Source of the DNA: Algiphilus aromaticivorans DG1253
GTDB lineage: Bacteria; Pseudomonadota; Gammaproteobacteria; Nevskiales; Nevskiaceae
NCBI RefSeq assembly: GCF_000733765.1
Contig: NZ_JPOG01000001.1
Location: 3,296,501-3,360,500, forward strand
Direction: 5' to 3'
Length of the DNA stretch: 64,000 bases
Shown here: positions 33,992 through 45,313 of the stretch, piece after piece
Numbering within the stretch: position 1 is the stretch's first letter
Layout of the letters: each line of letters begins with the position of its first letter
Position numbers and translations under genes: made by a program
Notes under the pieces: model-generated
The model's input: the letters and a program-made list of their open reading frames with translations, nothing else
Told to the model about the DNA's origin: nothing
Databases searched by the model: none

Positions 33992-34780
33992 ATGAGCAAT
34001 ACCGAGCTGTCCGGCCGCACGGCCCTGGTCACCGGCGCATCCAGCGGGCTGGGTGTCGACTTTGCGCGCGAGCTGGCGGCGCGCGGCGCCGACCTGGTTC
34101 TGGTGGCGCGGCGCGAGGATCGCCTGCGCGCAGTCGCCGATGCGTTGAAGCGGGATTTCGGCGTGCAGGTCAGCATCGTTGCCGCCGACCTCTCCGACCC
34201 GGCCACGCCGGAGATGCTGCACCAGACTGTCGGCGCGCAGCATCGCATCGACATTCTGGTCAACAACGCCGGCCTCGGGGTCTTCGGCCCGGAGCTGGAC
34301 ATCGACTGGGCGCGCAGCCGCCAGTTGCTACAGGTCGACATCGTGGCTCTGGCGCATCTGAGCAAGCTCTTCGGCCGCGACATGCGACAGCGGGGTTGGG
34401 GCCGCATTCTGCAGGTGGCGTCCATCGGCGCCTTCCAGCCGGCACCGAGCTACGCGGCCTACGCCGCGGCCAAGGCTTTCGTGCTGCATTTCGGCGAGGC
34501 GTTGAATGTCGAGCTGCGCGGCAGCGGCGTCAGCTGCACGGTGGTCTGCCCCGGCGTCGCGGCCACCGAGTTCCACGATGTGGCCGGGCAGAAACACAAC
34601 GGCTTCATCCGCCTGACCATCATGCCGCCGGCGCGCGTCGCCGCGGCGGGGGTGCGCGCCATGCTGCGCGGCCGCTCTAGCGTCGTGCCCGGCTGGATCA
34701 ACCGGCTGATGGTCTTCGCGGTACGCTTCACCCCGCGCTGGCTGCAGGCGCGTGCCTCGCAGCTGTTGATGCGCAACTGA
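33992..34780 (+). CDS. Short-chain dehydrogenase/reductase
   Basis: 262 residues from the ATG at 33992 behind GGGAG. It shows TGASSGLGVDFA, NNAGLGVFG, the Ser in VASIGAFQ and YAAAK, with a hydrophobic C-terminus, a set seen in membrane-associated SDRs that act on lipids. The first gene in a rightward set running to 36801. Confidence 0.87.
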   Translation: MSNTELSGRTALVTGASSGLGVDFARELAARGADLVLVARREDRLRAVADALKRDFGVQVSIVAADLSDPATPEMLHQTVGAQHRIDILVNNAGLGVFGPELDIDWARSRQLLQVDIVALAHLSKLFGRDMRQRGWGRILQVASIGAFQPAPSYAAYAAAKAFVLHFGEALNVELRGSGVSCTVVCPGVAATEFHDVAGQKHNGFIRLTIMPPARVAAAGVRAMLRGRSSVVPGWINRLMVFAVRFTPRWLQARASQLLMRN

Positions 34781-34797
34781 TGCTTCGGAGGGGACGC

Positions 34798-35265
34798 ATG
34801 CAGAAAAGAAGGATTCTCGGGGCGATGCTGCTCGGCGTCGCTGCGACAGCTGGTGGTCACGACAATGAAGTGACGCCGCGTGCCGAGCGCGAGCGCGCGC
34901 AGGTGCTGCAGGCCGAGGGCCCCCAGGACACGCGCGGCGTCAGCGCCATCGAAGCACTGGGCGCAGTTTCGCTCGCCGGCGAGATCCCCGACGACAGCGA
35001 TCGCGTGTTACGCACCCGCGAGCTGACCATCGCGCCGGGCGGCATCGTCGCCGTGCACCAGCACCAGCAGCGCCCCGGCGTGGCCTACATCCTGGAAGGC
35101 GAGATGGTCGAACACCGCAACGACCGCGACGAGCCGGTGCTGCGCCAGGCCGGCGACACGGCCTTCGAGCGCAGCGGCGTCACGCACTGGTGGGAGAATG
35201 TCGGCGACGAGCCGGTACGCGCACTGGTCGTCGACATCGTTCCGGCTGAAGGCGAAGAGCAATGA
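34798..35265 (+). CDS. Secreted cupin-domain protein
   Basis: 155 residues from the ATG at 34798, behind GGAGGGG. A signal-like stretch (RRILGAMLLGVAATAGG) precedes a single cupin barrel with HQHQQRPGVAYILEGEM, the metal-binding motif. It probably acts in the periplasm. It overlaps the MAPEG gene by 4 bases. Confidence 0.75.
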   Translation: MQKRRILGAMLLGVAATAGGHDNEVTPRAERERAQVLQAEGPQDTRGVSAIEALGAVSLAGEIPDDSDRVLRTRELTIAPGGIVAVHQHQQRPGVAYILEGEMVEHRNDRDEPVLRQAGDTAFERSGVTHWWENVGDEPVRALVVDIVPAEGEEQ

Positions 35266-35660
35266 GCGCGCTGCCGATCACCACCGGTTACGCCACCCTG
35301 CTGGCGCTGCTTCTGCTGGTGCTGTCGATGCGTGTCGTCGACGGACGCCGGCGCTTTGGCGTCAATCTCGGAGACGGCGACAACGCCGCCATGACACGCC
35401 GCATCCGTGCCCATGCGAACTTCGTCGAGTACGTGCCGCTGCTGCTGATCCTGCTGGCCCTGCTCGAAGCCGCACAGCTACCGGCCTGGCTACTACACGC
35501 TTTCGGCACGACGCTGCTGGGGTCACGGCTTCTGCACGGCTACGCGCTGGCCTTCACCGAGCACTGGATGCCCGGCCGCTTCATCGGCACGCTGCTCAGC
35601 TTCATCCTGCTGGCGGTGATGGCGCTGTGCGGTCTCTACACGGCGCTGATCGGGACGTGA
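35262..35660 (+). CDS. MAPEG-family membrane protein
   Basis: 132 residues with four hydrophobic stretches and the motif RIRAHANFVEYVPLLLI, the MAPEG (glutathione S-transferase-related) mark. These proteins conjugate glutathione or reduce peroxides in the membrane; the bacterial role is unproven. It overlaps the neighbours on both sides by 4 bases. Confidence 0.85.
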   Translation: MSALPITTGYATLLALLLLVLSMRVVDGRRRFGVNLGDGDNAAMTRRIRAHANFVEYVPLLLILLALLEAAQLPAWLLHAFGTTLLGSRLLHGYALAFTEHWMPGRFIGTLLSFILLAVMALCGLYTALIGT

Positions 35661-36001
35661 GCGCGCAGCCGCAACTGGCCGAGCATGTCATTGATCAGCT
35701 GGCCGACTGGGGCGAAGTGCGCGCCAGGCGCATGTTCGGCGGCGTCGGGCTCTTCCACGAGGCCCGCATGTTCGGGCTGATCTTCAGCGGCCAGCTCTAT
35801 TTTCGGGTGGATCGCGCTGCCGCCGAGGCCGACAGCGAGCGCGCGTTCGGCTATCAGCGCGGCCAGCGCTGGGTACGGCTACCCTATCTGCGCATCGACG
35901 CCGAAGCCCTCGAACACCCGGAAGCGCTCGCTCGTCTCGCCGATGCGGCCTGGCTGGCCGCCGGCACCAAACAACGCACACGCAAAGGAGTATCGGCATG
36001 A
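35657..36001 (+). CDS. TfoX N-terminal domain protein
   Basis: 114 residues, GTG start overlapping the MAPEG stop (GTGA). It carries the TfoX_N pattern VRARRMFGGVGLFHEARMFGLIFSG in shortened form: RRMFGGVGLF and LYFRVDRA. Full TfoX, a competence regulator, has a second domain that is absent here, so this is a TfoX_N-only protein. It overlaps the SDR gene by 4 bases. Confidence 0.78.
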   Translation: MSAQPQLAEHVIDQLADWGEVRARRMFGGVGLFHEARMFGLIFSGQLYFRVDRAAAEADSERAFGYQRGQRWVRLPYLRIDAEALEHPEALARLADAAWLAAGTKQRTRKGVSA

Positions 36002-36801
36002 CATTCGATTTTTCGGGCCAGACGGTCTTCGTTGCCGGCGGCACCAGTGGCATCAATCTGGGCGTCGCCCAGGCCTTCGCACGGGCCGGCGCGCGCGTAG
36101 CGGTGCTTTCGCGGCGTCAGGAGAAGGTCGACGCCGCGGTGGAGGGCCTGCAGGGACTGGGCGCGGAGGCCGCTGGTTTTGCCGCCGACGTGCGCGATTA
36201 CGAGGCCGTCGAAAAAGCCTTGGGCGCTGCCCACCAGCGCTTCGGCAACTTTGACGTTCTGGTCTCGGGTGCGGCGGGCAATTTCCCGGCCAAGGCCACC
36301 GGCATGTCGGCCAACGCCTTCAAGAGTGTGGTGGAGATCGACCTGCTGGGTACCTACCATGTGCTGCGCGCCGCGCACCCGTTGATGAAGAAGCCGGGCG
36401 GTTCCATCGTCAACATCTCGGCGCCGCAGGCCTTCCTGCCGATGAATATGCAGATGCACGTCTGCTCGGCCAAGGCCGGGGTCGACATGATTACGCGCGT
36501 GGGCGCCATGGAATGGGGCCGCGAGGGCCTACGCGTGAACTCGGTCGTGCCGGGCCCCATCGACGACACCGAAGGTATGCAGCGGCTGGCGCCCACCGAG
36601 GCGGCGCGCGAGGCCGTCATGGACAGCGTGCCCATGGGCCGCTACGGCAAGGCCAGCGAGATCGCCGATTGCTGCATGTGGCTGGCCAGCCCGGCGGCGG
36701 CTTACGTCACCGGCGCTGTCATTCCGGTCGATGGCGGCTGGTCGCTGGGCGGCGCGCAAGCCATGGGGCAGGGCTTCGAGCAGCTCGCCAAGCCGCAGTA
36801 G
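35998..36801 (+). CDS. SDR, 2,4-dienoyl-CoA reductase-like
   Basis: 267 residues. It has AGGTSGINLGVA, then NISAPQ and MQMHVCSAKAGVD in place of YxxxK, as in the DECR2-type 2,4-dienoyl-CoA reductases, which keep the lysine but lack the classical tyrosine. It likely reduces 2,4-dienoyl-CoA with NADPH during unsaturated fatty acid oxidation. Last gene in a coupled set (cupin, MAPEG, TfoX-like, SDR). Confidence 0.82.
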   Translation: MTFDFSGQTVFVAGGTSGINLGVAQAFARAGARVAVLSRRQEKVDAAVEGLQGLGAEAAGFAADVRDYEAVEKALGAAHQRFGNFDVLVSGAAGNFPAKATGMSANAFKSVVEIDLLGTYHVLRAAHPLMKKPGGSIVNISAPQAFLPMNMQMHVCSAKAGVDMITRVGAMEWGREGLRVNSVVPGPIDDTEGMQRLAPTEAAREAVMDSVPMGRYGKASEIADCCMWLASPAAAYVTGAVIPVDGGWSLGGAQAMGQGFEQLAKPQ

Positions 36802-36820
36802 GCTTGACCGCAGCGGCCTT

Positions 36821-38251
36821 CTAGAGATAGGAGGAAAACAGCCAGAAGAAGGCGTCGCGCAGCCGCGTCGGCAGGCGCCGACCGTCGAGGTCGGCCGCCA
36901 GCAGACGCGGTGCGCTGGCCTCGACGCTGTCGAAATAGGCGTTCAGCCGCTGCGCCAGCGGCGGGTCGTAGCACTCGACCGCCAGCTCGAAATTCAGGCG
37001 CAGGCTGCGCGGATCGATATTGGCCGTTCCGATCAGCGCGTAGTCGGTGTCGACGACGAAGAGCTTGCTGTGCGCGAAGGGCGGTGGCTGCATATGCACG
37101 CGCACCCCCGCCGCGAGCAGGGCCAGAAGGCTGTGGCGGGCGGCCCAGTCGACGAAGCGCATATTCGAGCGCACTGGCAGCACCACGCTGACGTCAACAC
37201 CACGCAGAGCGGCGGCCTCCAGCGCCGCACGCAGTTCCGGCGACGGCAGGAAGTACGGAGTCATGATGCGCACACGTTCCTGCGCGGCGGTGACGGCGCC
37301 AAGCAGGACGAAGGCGAGTTTGTCGAGATCGTCGTCGGGTCCGTCGGTAATCAGCCGTGCGACGCTGCCGCCTGCGACCTCGGCGGCCGGCGGCGGCAGT
37401 TCCAGCGTTTCGCGGGCCGCCATGCGCCAGTCCTCCGCGAAAGCCTGGGCGAGTTGATCGACGACCGGTCCCTGCACCCGGAAATGCACATCCGCGACCG
37501 GATGGCGGGCCGTCGTAACGGCGACGCGATGGTACTCGGCGATATTCATGCCGCCCGTGAAAGCGATCTGACCGTCCACAACCAGCAGCTTGCGGTGATT
37601 GCGCAGGTTGATGTGCAGCATGGGCGGGATCAGGCGCGGCGGCAGGAAGCGGGTGGCGCGCACACCGCGGCGGCGCAGCCAGAACACCGGGAAGGAAAAG
37701 CCGTAGAGCGAGCCCACACCATCCACAAGCACCCGCACGGTGACACCGCGCTGCACGGCTTCGGCGACAGCCGTCATGAACTGCCGACCGGTCCGATCGT
37801 TGCGGAAGATGTAACTGGCCAGCCAGACCGACTCGCGTGCGCCGGCGATGGCCGCAAGCATCTCGGGGTAGGCGGCGTCGCCGTTGTGCAGGGGCTCTAG
37901 GCGGTTGCCGGACTCGGCCGACCGATGGGTGAGGCTGTCGCCGACGCGCATGAGCGCCTTCAGATTGTCCGGCAAGGGCGGCAGCCGCTGCCGGGCGTCG
38001 GCTCGACTGGCCTCGGTCGACAGATCGAGCAGCAGCCGGGCGCGCCGTCGCACGCGGTTGATGCCGAAGAAGAAATAGAGCAACGCCCCGGCCAGCGGGA
38101 AAAGCAGACAGACTGCGATCCAGCCCCAGGCGGATCGCGGATCGCGCGCGTGCAGCAGTGCGTGGCCACCAGCCCAGAAGGCGGCCAGCGGATAAGCCGC
38201 CGCCGCAATCCAGGTGAGATATCCGGTGAGCGTCGCCGCGTCCAGAGCCAC
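36821..38251 (-). CDS. cls: Cardiolipin synthase (phospholipase D family)
   Basis: 476 residues, GTG start. Two N-terminal membrane helices are followed by two HxKxxxxD motifs, HRKLLVVD and HSKLFVVD, with the GGMN and GTANID residues that follow them. It condenses two phosphatidylglycerols to cardiolipin and glycerol. It starts 2 bases after the EEP gene ends, forming a pair on the minus strand. Confidence 0.9.
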   Translation of the reverse strand: MALDAATLTGYLTWIAAAAYPLAAFWAGGHALLHARDPRSAWGWIAVCLLFPLAGALLYFFFGINRVRRRARLLLDLSTEASRADARQRLPPLPDNLKALMRVGDSLTHRSAESGNRLEPLHNGDAAYPEMLAAIAGARESVWLASYIFRNDRTGRQFMTAVAEAVQRGVTVRVLVDGVGSLYGFSFPVFWLRRRGVRATRFLPPRLIPPMLHINLRNHRKLLVVDGQIAFTGGMNIAEYHRVAVTTARHPVADVHFRVQGPVVDQLAQAFAEDWRMAARETLELPPPAAEVAGGSVARLITDGPDDDLDKLAFVLLGAVTAAQERVRIMTPYFLPSPELRAALEAAALRGVDVSVVLPVRSNMRFVDWAARHSLLALLAAGVRVHMQPPPFAHSKLFVVDTDYALIGTANIDPRSLRLNFELAVECYDPPLAQRLNAYFDSVEASAPRLLAADLDGRRLPTRLRDAFFWLFSSYL

Positions 38252-38253
38252 GC

Positions 38254-39012
38254 TCAGCTCCCGCCCAGACGCAGCTGGATTGCCAGCGGGGCATGATCCG
38301 AGAGGTGCAGCGGCAGGGCGTCGACGCTGAGCAGTTCAACGTCCGAGGTGTGCAGCACCTGGTCCAGCGCGCGGCGCGGCTGCCAGCTCGGGTACGTCTT
38401 CGGAGCGTGCGCGACCGGCATGAATCCGCGGGCTCGCAGTGCCGGGTGCGCGCGCAGAAAATCCGAGCCGCTGTTGAGATCACCCATCAGCACCGTGCGC
38501 TGCTGGGTTCCGGCGAGGTCCGCCAGATAATCGAGCTGACGACGGCGGTCGCGCGCCCCGAGGGAGAGATGTGCAGCCACCAGGGTCAGATCGTCCCATT
38601 CCGGCCCGAAGTGCAGACGCATTGCCGCCCGCCCGGGAATGCGGGCCGGCAGGATGTGCGATTCCTGCGCCGTCGGCTCCACACGCGACAGCCAGCCGTG
38701 GCAGTGCTTTGCCACCGGTTGCAGATCACGCGTGACGATGTAACCGCAATGATTGAAGCCAGCGCGCTCTGCTAGGAACTCGATCTGGTTCGTCGCGCGC
38801 GTGCGCAGGCTACCGGCGTCGGCCTCCTGGATGGCAACAAAGTCGTAGTCCGCGATCAGCTCGGCGATGCGCTCGAGATTGGCCTGTTGGTCGCGCGACG
38901 GCCAGAAATGACGCCACGCACCGCTCACCATGTGCCCGTAGTCGCGCGTGTGCAGCCCGACCTGGATGTTGTAGGTCAGCAGACGCAGCGACTTGTCGAC
39001 AGATTCGGCCAT
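38254..39012 (-). CDS. Endonuclease/exonuclease/phosphatase family protein
   Basis: 252 residues. EEP-fold marks: LLTYNIQVG, AIQEAD (metal Glu), VAAHLS, LMGDLNSG and LSDHAPL. The family includes phosphodiesterases acting on nucleic acid, lipid or inositol phosphates; next to cardiolipin synthase a lipid phosphodiesterase role is plausible. The ATG at 39012 is clear. Confidence 0.83.
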   Translation of the reverse strand: MAESVDKSLRLLTYNIQVGLHTRDYGHMVSGAWRHFWPSRDQQANLERIAELIADYDFVAIQEADAGSLRTRATNQIEFLAERAGFNHCGYIVTRDLQPVAKHCHGWLSRVEPTAQESHILPARIPGRAAMRLHFGPEWDDLTLVAAHLSLGARDRRRQLDYLADLAGTQQRTVLMGDLNSGSDFLRAHPALRARGFMPVAHAPKTYPSWQPRRALDQVLHTSDVELLSVDALPLHLSDHAPLAIQLRLGGS

Positions 39013-39063
39013 GGGCCGATTCTACGCAGGCAGGGCGTGACGGTTAGCACGCCAAGAAGAAGG

Positions 39064-39166
39064 ACCGCAGATTACGCAGATTCCCGCAGATCATTCAGGA
39101 CTCTGGTGGCGCTGACTTTATCAGCGCCACCAATGAACAATCCCCTTAATCTGCGAAATCTGCGGT
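39064..39166. repeat. Nested palindromic element (REP/REPIN-like)
   Basis: An outer 19-base inverted repeat (39064-39082 with 39148-39166, one mismatch at the central base) surrounds a perfect 12-base hairpin (39104-39115 with 39121-39132, 5-base loop). The outer arms hold two CGCAGATT units, a form common in intergenic palindromic repeats. It also sits at the metH transcript end and may terminate it. Confidence 0.7.
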
Positions 39167-39178
39167 TTTGCCCCGCCG

Positions 39179-42946
<3,768 letters not shown>

Positions 42947-42985
42947 TATCTTCTTCAGTACAGATGAACCGATGATTATATCCTG

Positions 42986-42997
42986 TTATCCGGATAA
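42986..42997. promoter_or_regulatory. Palindrome upstream of metH
   Basis: TTATCCGGATAA is perfect; a second CGGATA follows two bases on, forming a direct repeat. It lies 40 bases before the metH start, at promoter range. It does not match the MetJ box (AGACGTCT), so the bound regulator is unknown. Confidence 0.5.
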
Positions 42998-43018
42998 GCG
43001 GATACCCCTAAGCCGGAA

Positions 43019-43519
43019 TCAGTTCGGATCGAGACATCGTCCGCGTAGCCAGTCGGCCACCGCAGCGCCCGTTCCGCCGGGCCATGGGCGCAGTTTCTCC
43101 GGCGCGATGCGGCGGTAGTCGTCGAGCTCCTCATTGAGCCGGATCTCGCCTTCCGCGCGCACGTGATAGGCGATGATGAGCTGGTTCATGCGCGCGAACT
43201 CGTAATGGCCGACGAAGGCCTCGACGCGACCGGCCAGCGCCAGCTCTTCTTCAACCTCTCGCAGCACGCCCTGTTCGGGCGTCTCGCCAGCCTCCAGAAA
43301 GCCGGTGATCAGCCCGTACCACTTGGGCGGCCAGCTGCGGTTGTGGGCCAGCACGATGTGGCCGTCGTGCTCGACGATGGCAGCCACAACCGGCGTCGGA
43401 TTGTTCCAGTGGATGTAGCCGCAGCTCTCGTCTGTGCAGACGCGGCGCAGTGCCTCGCCGCGCTCGGCGTCGATCAAGGGGGCGGCGCAATGGGGGCAGT
43501 AGCGAAAGACCGCCGTCAT
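43019..43519 (-). CDS. NUDIX hydrolase with zinc-ribbon head
   Basis: 166 residues. An N-terminal zinc ribbon (CPHC and CTDESCG) precedes the NUDIX box GFLEAGETPEQGVLREVEEE, which is intact. It resembles NudC-like pyrophosphatases, but the NADH-specific SQPWPFPxS mark is absent, so the nucleotide substrate is uncertain. It overlaps the YiiD-like thioesterase gene by 4 bases. Confidence 0.85.
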   Translation of the reverse strand: MTAVFRYCPHCAAPLIDAERGEALRRVCTDESCGYIHWNNPTPVVAAIVEHDGHIVLAHNRSWPPKWYGLITGFLEAGETPEQGVLREVEEELALAGRVEAFVGHYEFARMNQLIIAYHVRAEGEIRLNEELDDYRRIAPEKLRPWPGGTGAAVADWLRGRCLDPN

Positions 43520-43956
43520 GCCGGCACCGCCACGAAGCGATTGTCCTGACGCATGGCAATACCGTCGTCGCCGGCGATCGTTATCGCCACTTCAACCGAA
43601 GCGCGCTCGCCACGCGTCAGAGCTTCGCGATATGCCGCAGCGGCCTCCGCCTGCCAGCCCGCTTCGGCGATCAGATCCGCATGCAACGGGCGCTGATAAC
43701 GGCTACGACTGTCGGCAATGACGATGTTGCGTGTACGCGGCTCCGCCGTCTGGCCGGCATAAGCCAGCAGCCAGCCGGTAACGATACCCAGTAGCGACAG
43801 GCTGCCGCCGAAAGCACTGCCGTGGTGGTTGCCATTGGCGACCAGCGGGAGCATGGCGCGCACCCGATCGGGCGCCACCTCCAGCACGCGCAATCCGGCG
43901 TAGGCGAGCAGCGGTACCTGCCCGTGGAGCATCTCGGTGGCATCCTCGGCTTGCAT
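43516..43956 (-). CDS. YiiD-type thioesterase domain protein
   Basis: 146 residues. It matches the C-terminal hotdog domain of YiiD (PF09500): NHHGSAFGGSLSLLGIVTGW is the hallmark, followed by IADSRSRYQRPL. No GNAT domain is present. It is a putative acyl thioesterase, co-transcribed with the NUDIX gene. Confidence 0.78.
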   Translation of the reverse strand: MQAEDATEMLHGQVPLLAYAGLRVLEVAPDRVRAMLPLVANGNHHGSAFGGSLSLLGIVTGWLLAYAGQTAEPRTRNIVIADSRSRYQRPLHADLIAEAGWQAEAAAAYREALTRGERASVEVAITIAGDDGIAMRQDNRFVAVPA

Positions 43957-43986
43957 GGGCCTAGCTTAGCGCGACGCGCGCCGTGG

Positions 43987-45306
43987 CTATTTTCCGATGC
44001 AGAAACGGCTGAAGATGGCGCCGAGCAGATCCTCGTTGTCGGCACCGCCGGTGATGCGGCCGAGCGCCGTATGCGCGGCGGCCAGTTCGGCGGCGGCGAT
44101 ATCCAGATCCTCGCGGGCATCCAGCGCTGCGGCGGCTCGTGCCAGCGCCGTTCCGGCATCGCTCAGCGCCTGCAGGTGGCGCGCGCGGGCGCTGAAGGGG
44201 GGCTCGCTCTGCTGCAGGCCGGCGAGTGCACGGATGGCATCCAGCAACGCTTCGATACCCTGGCCGTCGCGCGCGCAGATGCGCACCGAGCCGTCAGTGC
44301 GCGCTCCGGCGGGCCGGCCGCTGAGATCGCATTTGTTGCGCACACGCAGAAGCTGCTGGCCCGGCGCCAGCTCGGGGGGTGGCTCGGGCTCGGCGGTGTC
44401 ATCGAGGAGCTGAAGCACGACATCGGCTTCCTGCATGCGGCGATAGCTGCGCGCCACGCCTTCACGCTCGACGCGATCCTCGGTTTCGCGCAGGCCGGCG
44501 GTGTCGACCAGGCGCAGCGGCATGCCGTCGAGCAGCAGATCGTGGACTAGCGGGTCGCGCGTAGTGCCGGGGACATCGGTAACGATGGCCAGATCCTCGC
44601 CGCACAGGCGGTTGAGCAGGGTGGACTTGCCGCTGTTGGGCGCGCCCGCCAGCACCACCGTCAGGCCCTCGGCCAGGCGCGCGCCGCGCGCAGCTTCCCC
44701 GCGCAGCTGCTCGAGATCTTCCCGCACCGTGTGCAGCCGCGGCAACACTTCGCCGCGCGCGAGCCAATCGACGTCCTCGTCGGAGAAGTCCAGCGAGCCT
44801 TCGATCTGCACGCGCAGATCGAGCAGCGCCTCGGCCAGCGCCGTCACCTGCGTCGAGAAGACGCCGGCGAGGCTGGCGCGCGCCGCGCGCGCGGCGCTGA
44901 GACTGGAGGCCGCAACCAGATCAGCGACCGCCTCGGCCTGGGCGAGATCGAGCTTGTCGTTGAGGTAGGCGCGCTGGGTGAATTCTCCGGGGCCGGCGCG
45001 GCGCGCGCCGGCCTCACAGGCCGCCTTGACGATGCCCTCCATAAGCACCGGCGCACCGTGGCCCTGCAGCTCGACGACATCCTCGCCCGTGAAGGAGTGC
45101 GGGCCGGTGAAGACCAGTACCAGTGCCTCGTCTAGCGGCTCGCCGTCGGCGTCGCGCAGGCTGCGCAATGCCGCCTGGCGCGGCGGCGGCAGCTTGCCGC
45201 AGAGTGCGGTGGCAACCGCGAAGGCCGCCGGCCCCGAGATGCGCACCACGCCGACGGCGCCTCGGCCGCCGGGGGTGGCGATGGCGACGATGGTCTCGCC
45301 GCGCAT
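43987..45306 (-). CDS. mnmE: tRNA modification GTPase MnmE (TrmE)
   Basis: 439 residues. The N-terminal THF-binding domain begins ETIVAIATPGGRGAVGVVR, followed by the GTPase core (GAPNSGKST near 222, DTAG, NKCD) and the C-terminal CIGK, whose Cys is conserved. It forms the MnmEG complex that modifies the wobble uridine of tRNAs; mnmG is not in the window. It lies 7 bases after yidC, in the rpmH-to-mnmE operon. Confidence 0.97.
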   Translation of the reverse strand: MRGETIVAIATPGGRGAVGVVRISGPAAFAVATALCGKLPPPRQAALRSLRDADGEPLDEALVLVFTGPHSFTGEDVVELQGHGAPVLMEGIVKAACEAGARRAGPGEFTQRAYLNDKLDLAQAEAVADLVAASSLSAARAARASLAGVFSTQVTALAEALLDLRVQIEGSLDFSDEDVDWLARGEVLPRLHTVREDLEQLRGEAARGARLAEGLTVVLAGAPNSGKSTLLNRLCGEDLAIVTDVPGTTRDPLVHDLLLDGMPLRLVDTAGLRETEDRVEREGVARSYRRMQEADVVLQLLDDTAEPEPPPELAPGQQLLRVRNKCDLSGRPAGARTDGSVRICARDGQGIEALLDAIRALAGLQQSEPPFSARARHLQALSDAGTALARAAAALDAREDLDIAAAELAAAHTALGRITGGADNEDLLGAIFSRFCIGK

Positions 45307-45313
45307 ACGCGTA

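Noticed and set aside
42947-43018. A cobalamin or SAH riboswitch before metH
   Set aside because: The gap is only 72 bases, and it contains no B12-box or recognised fold.
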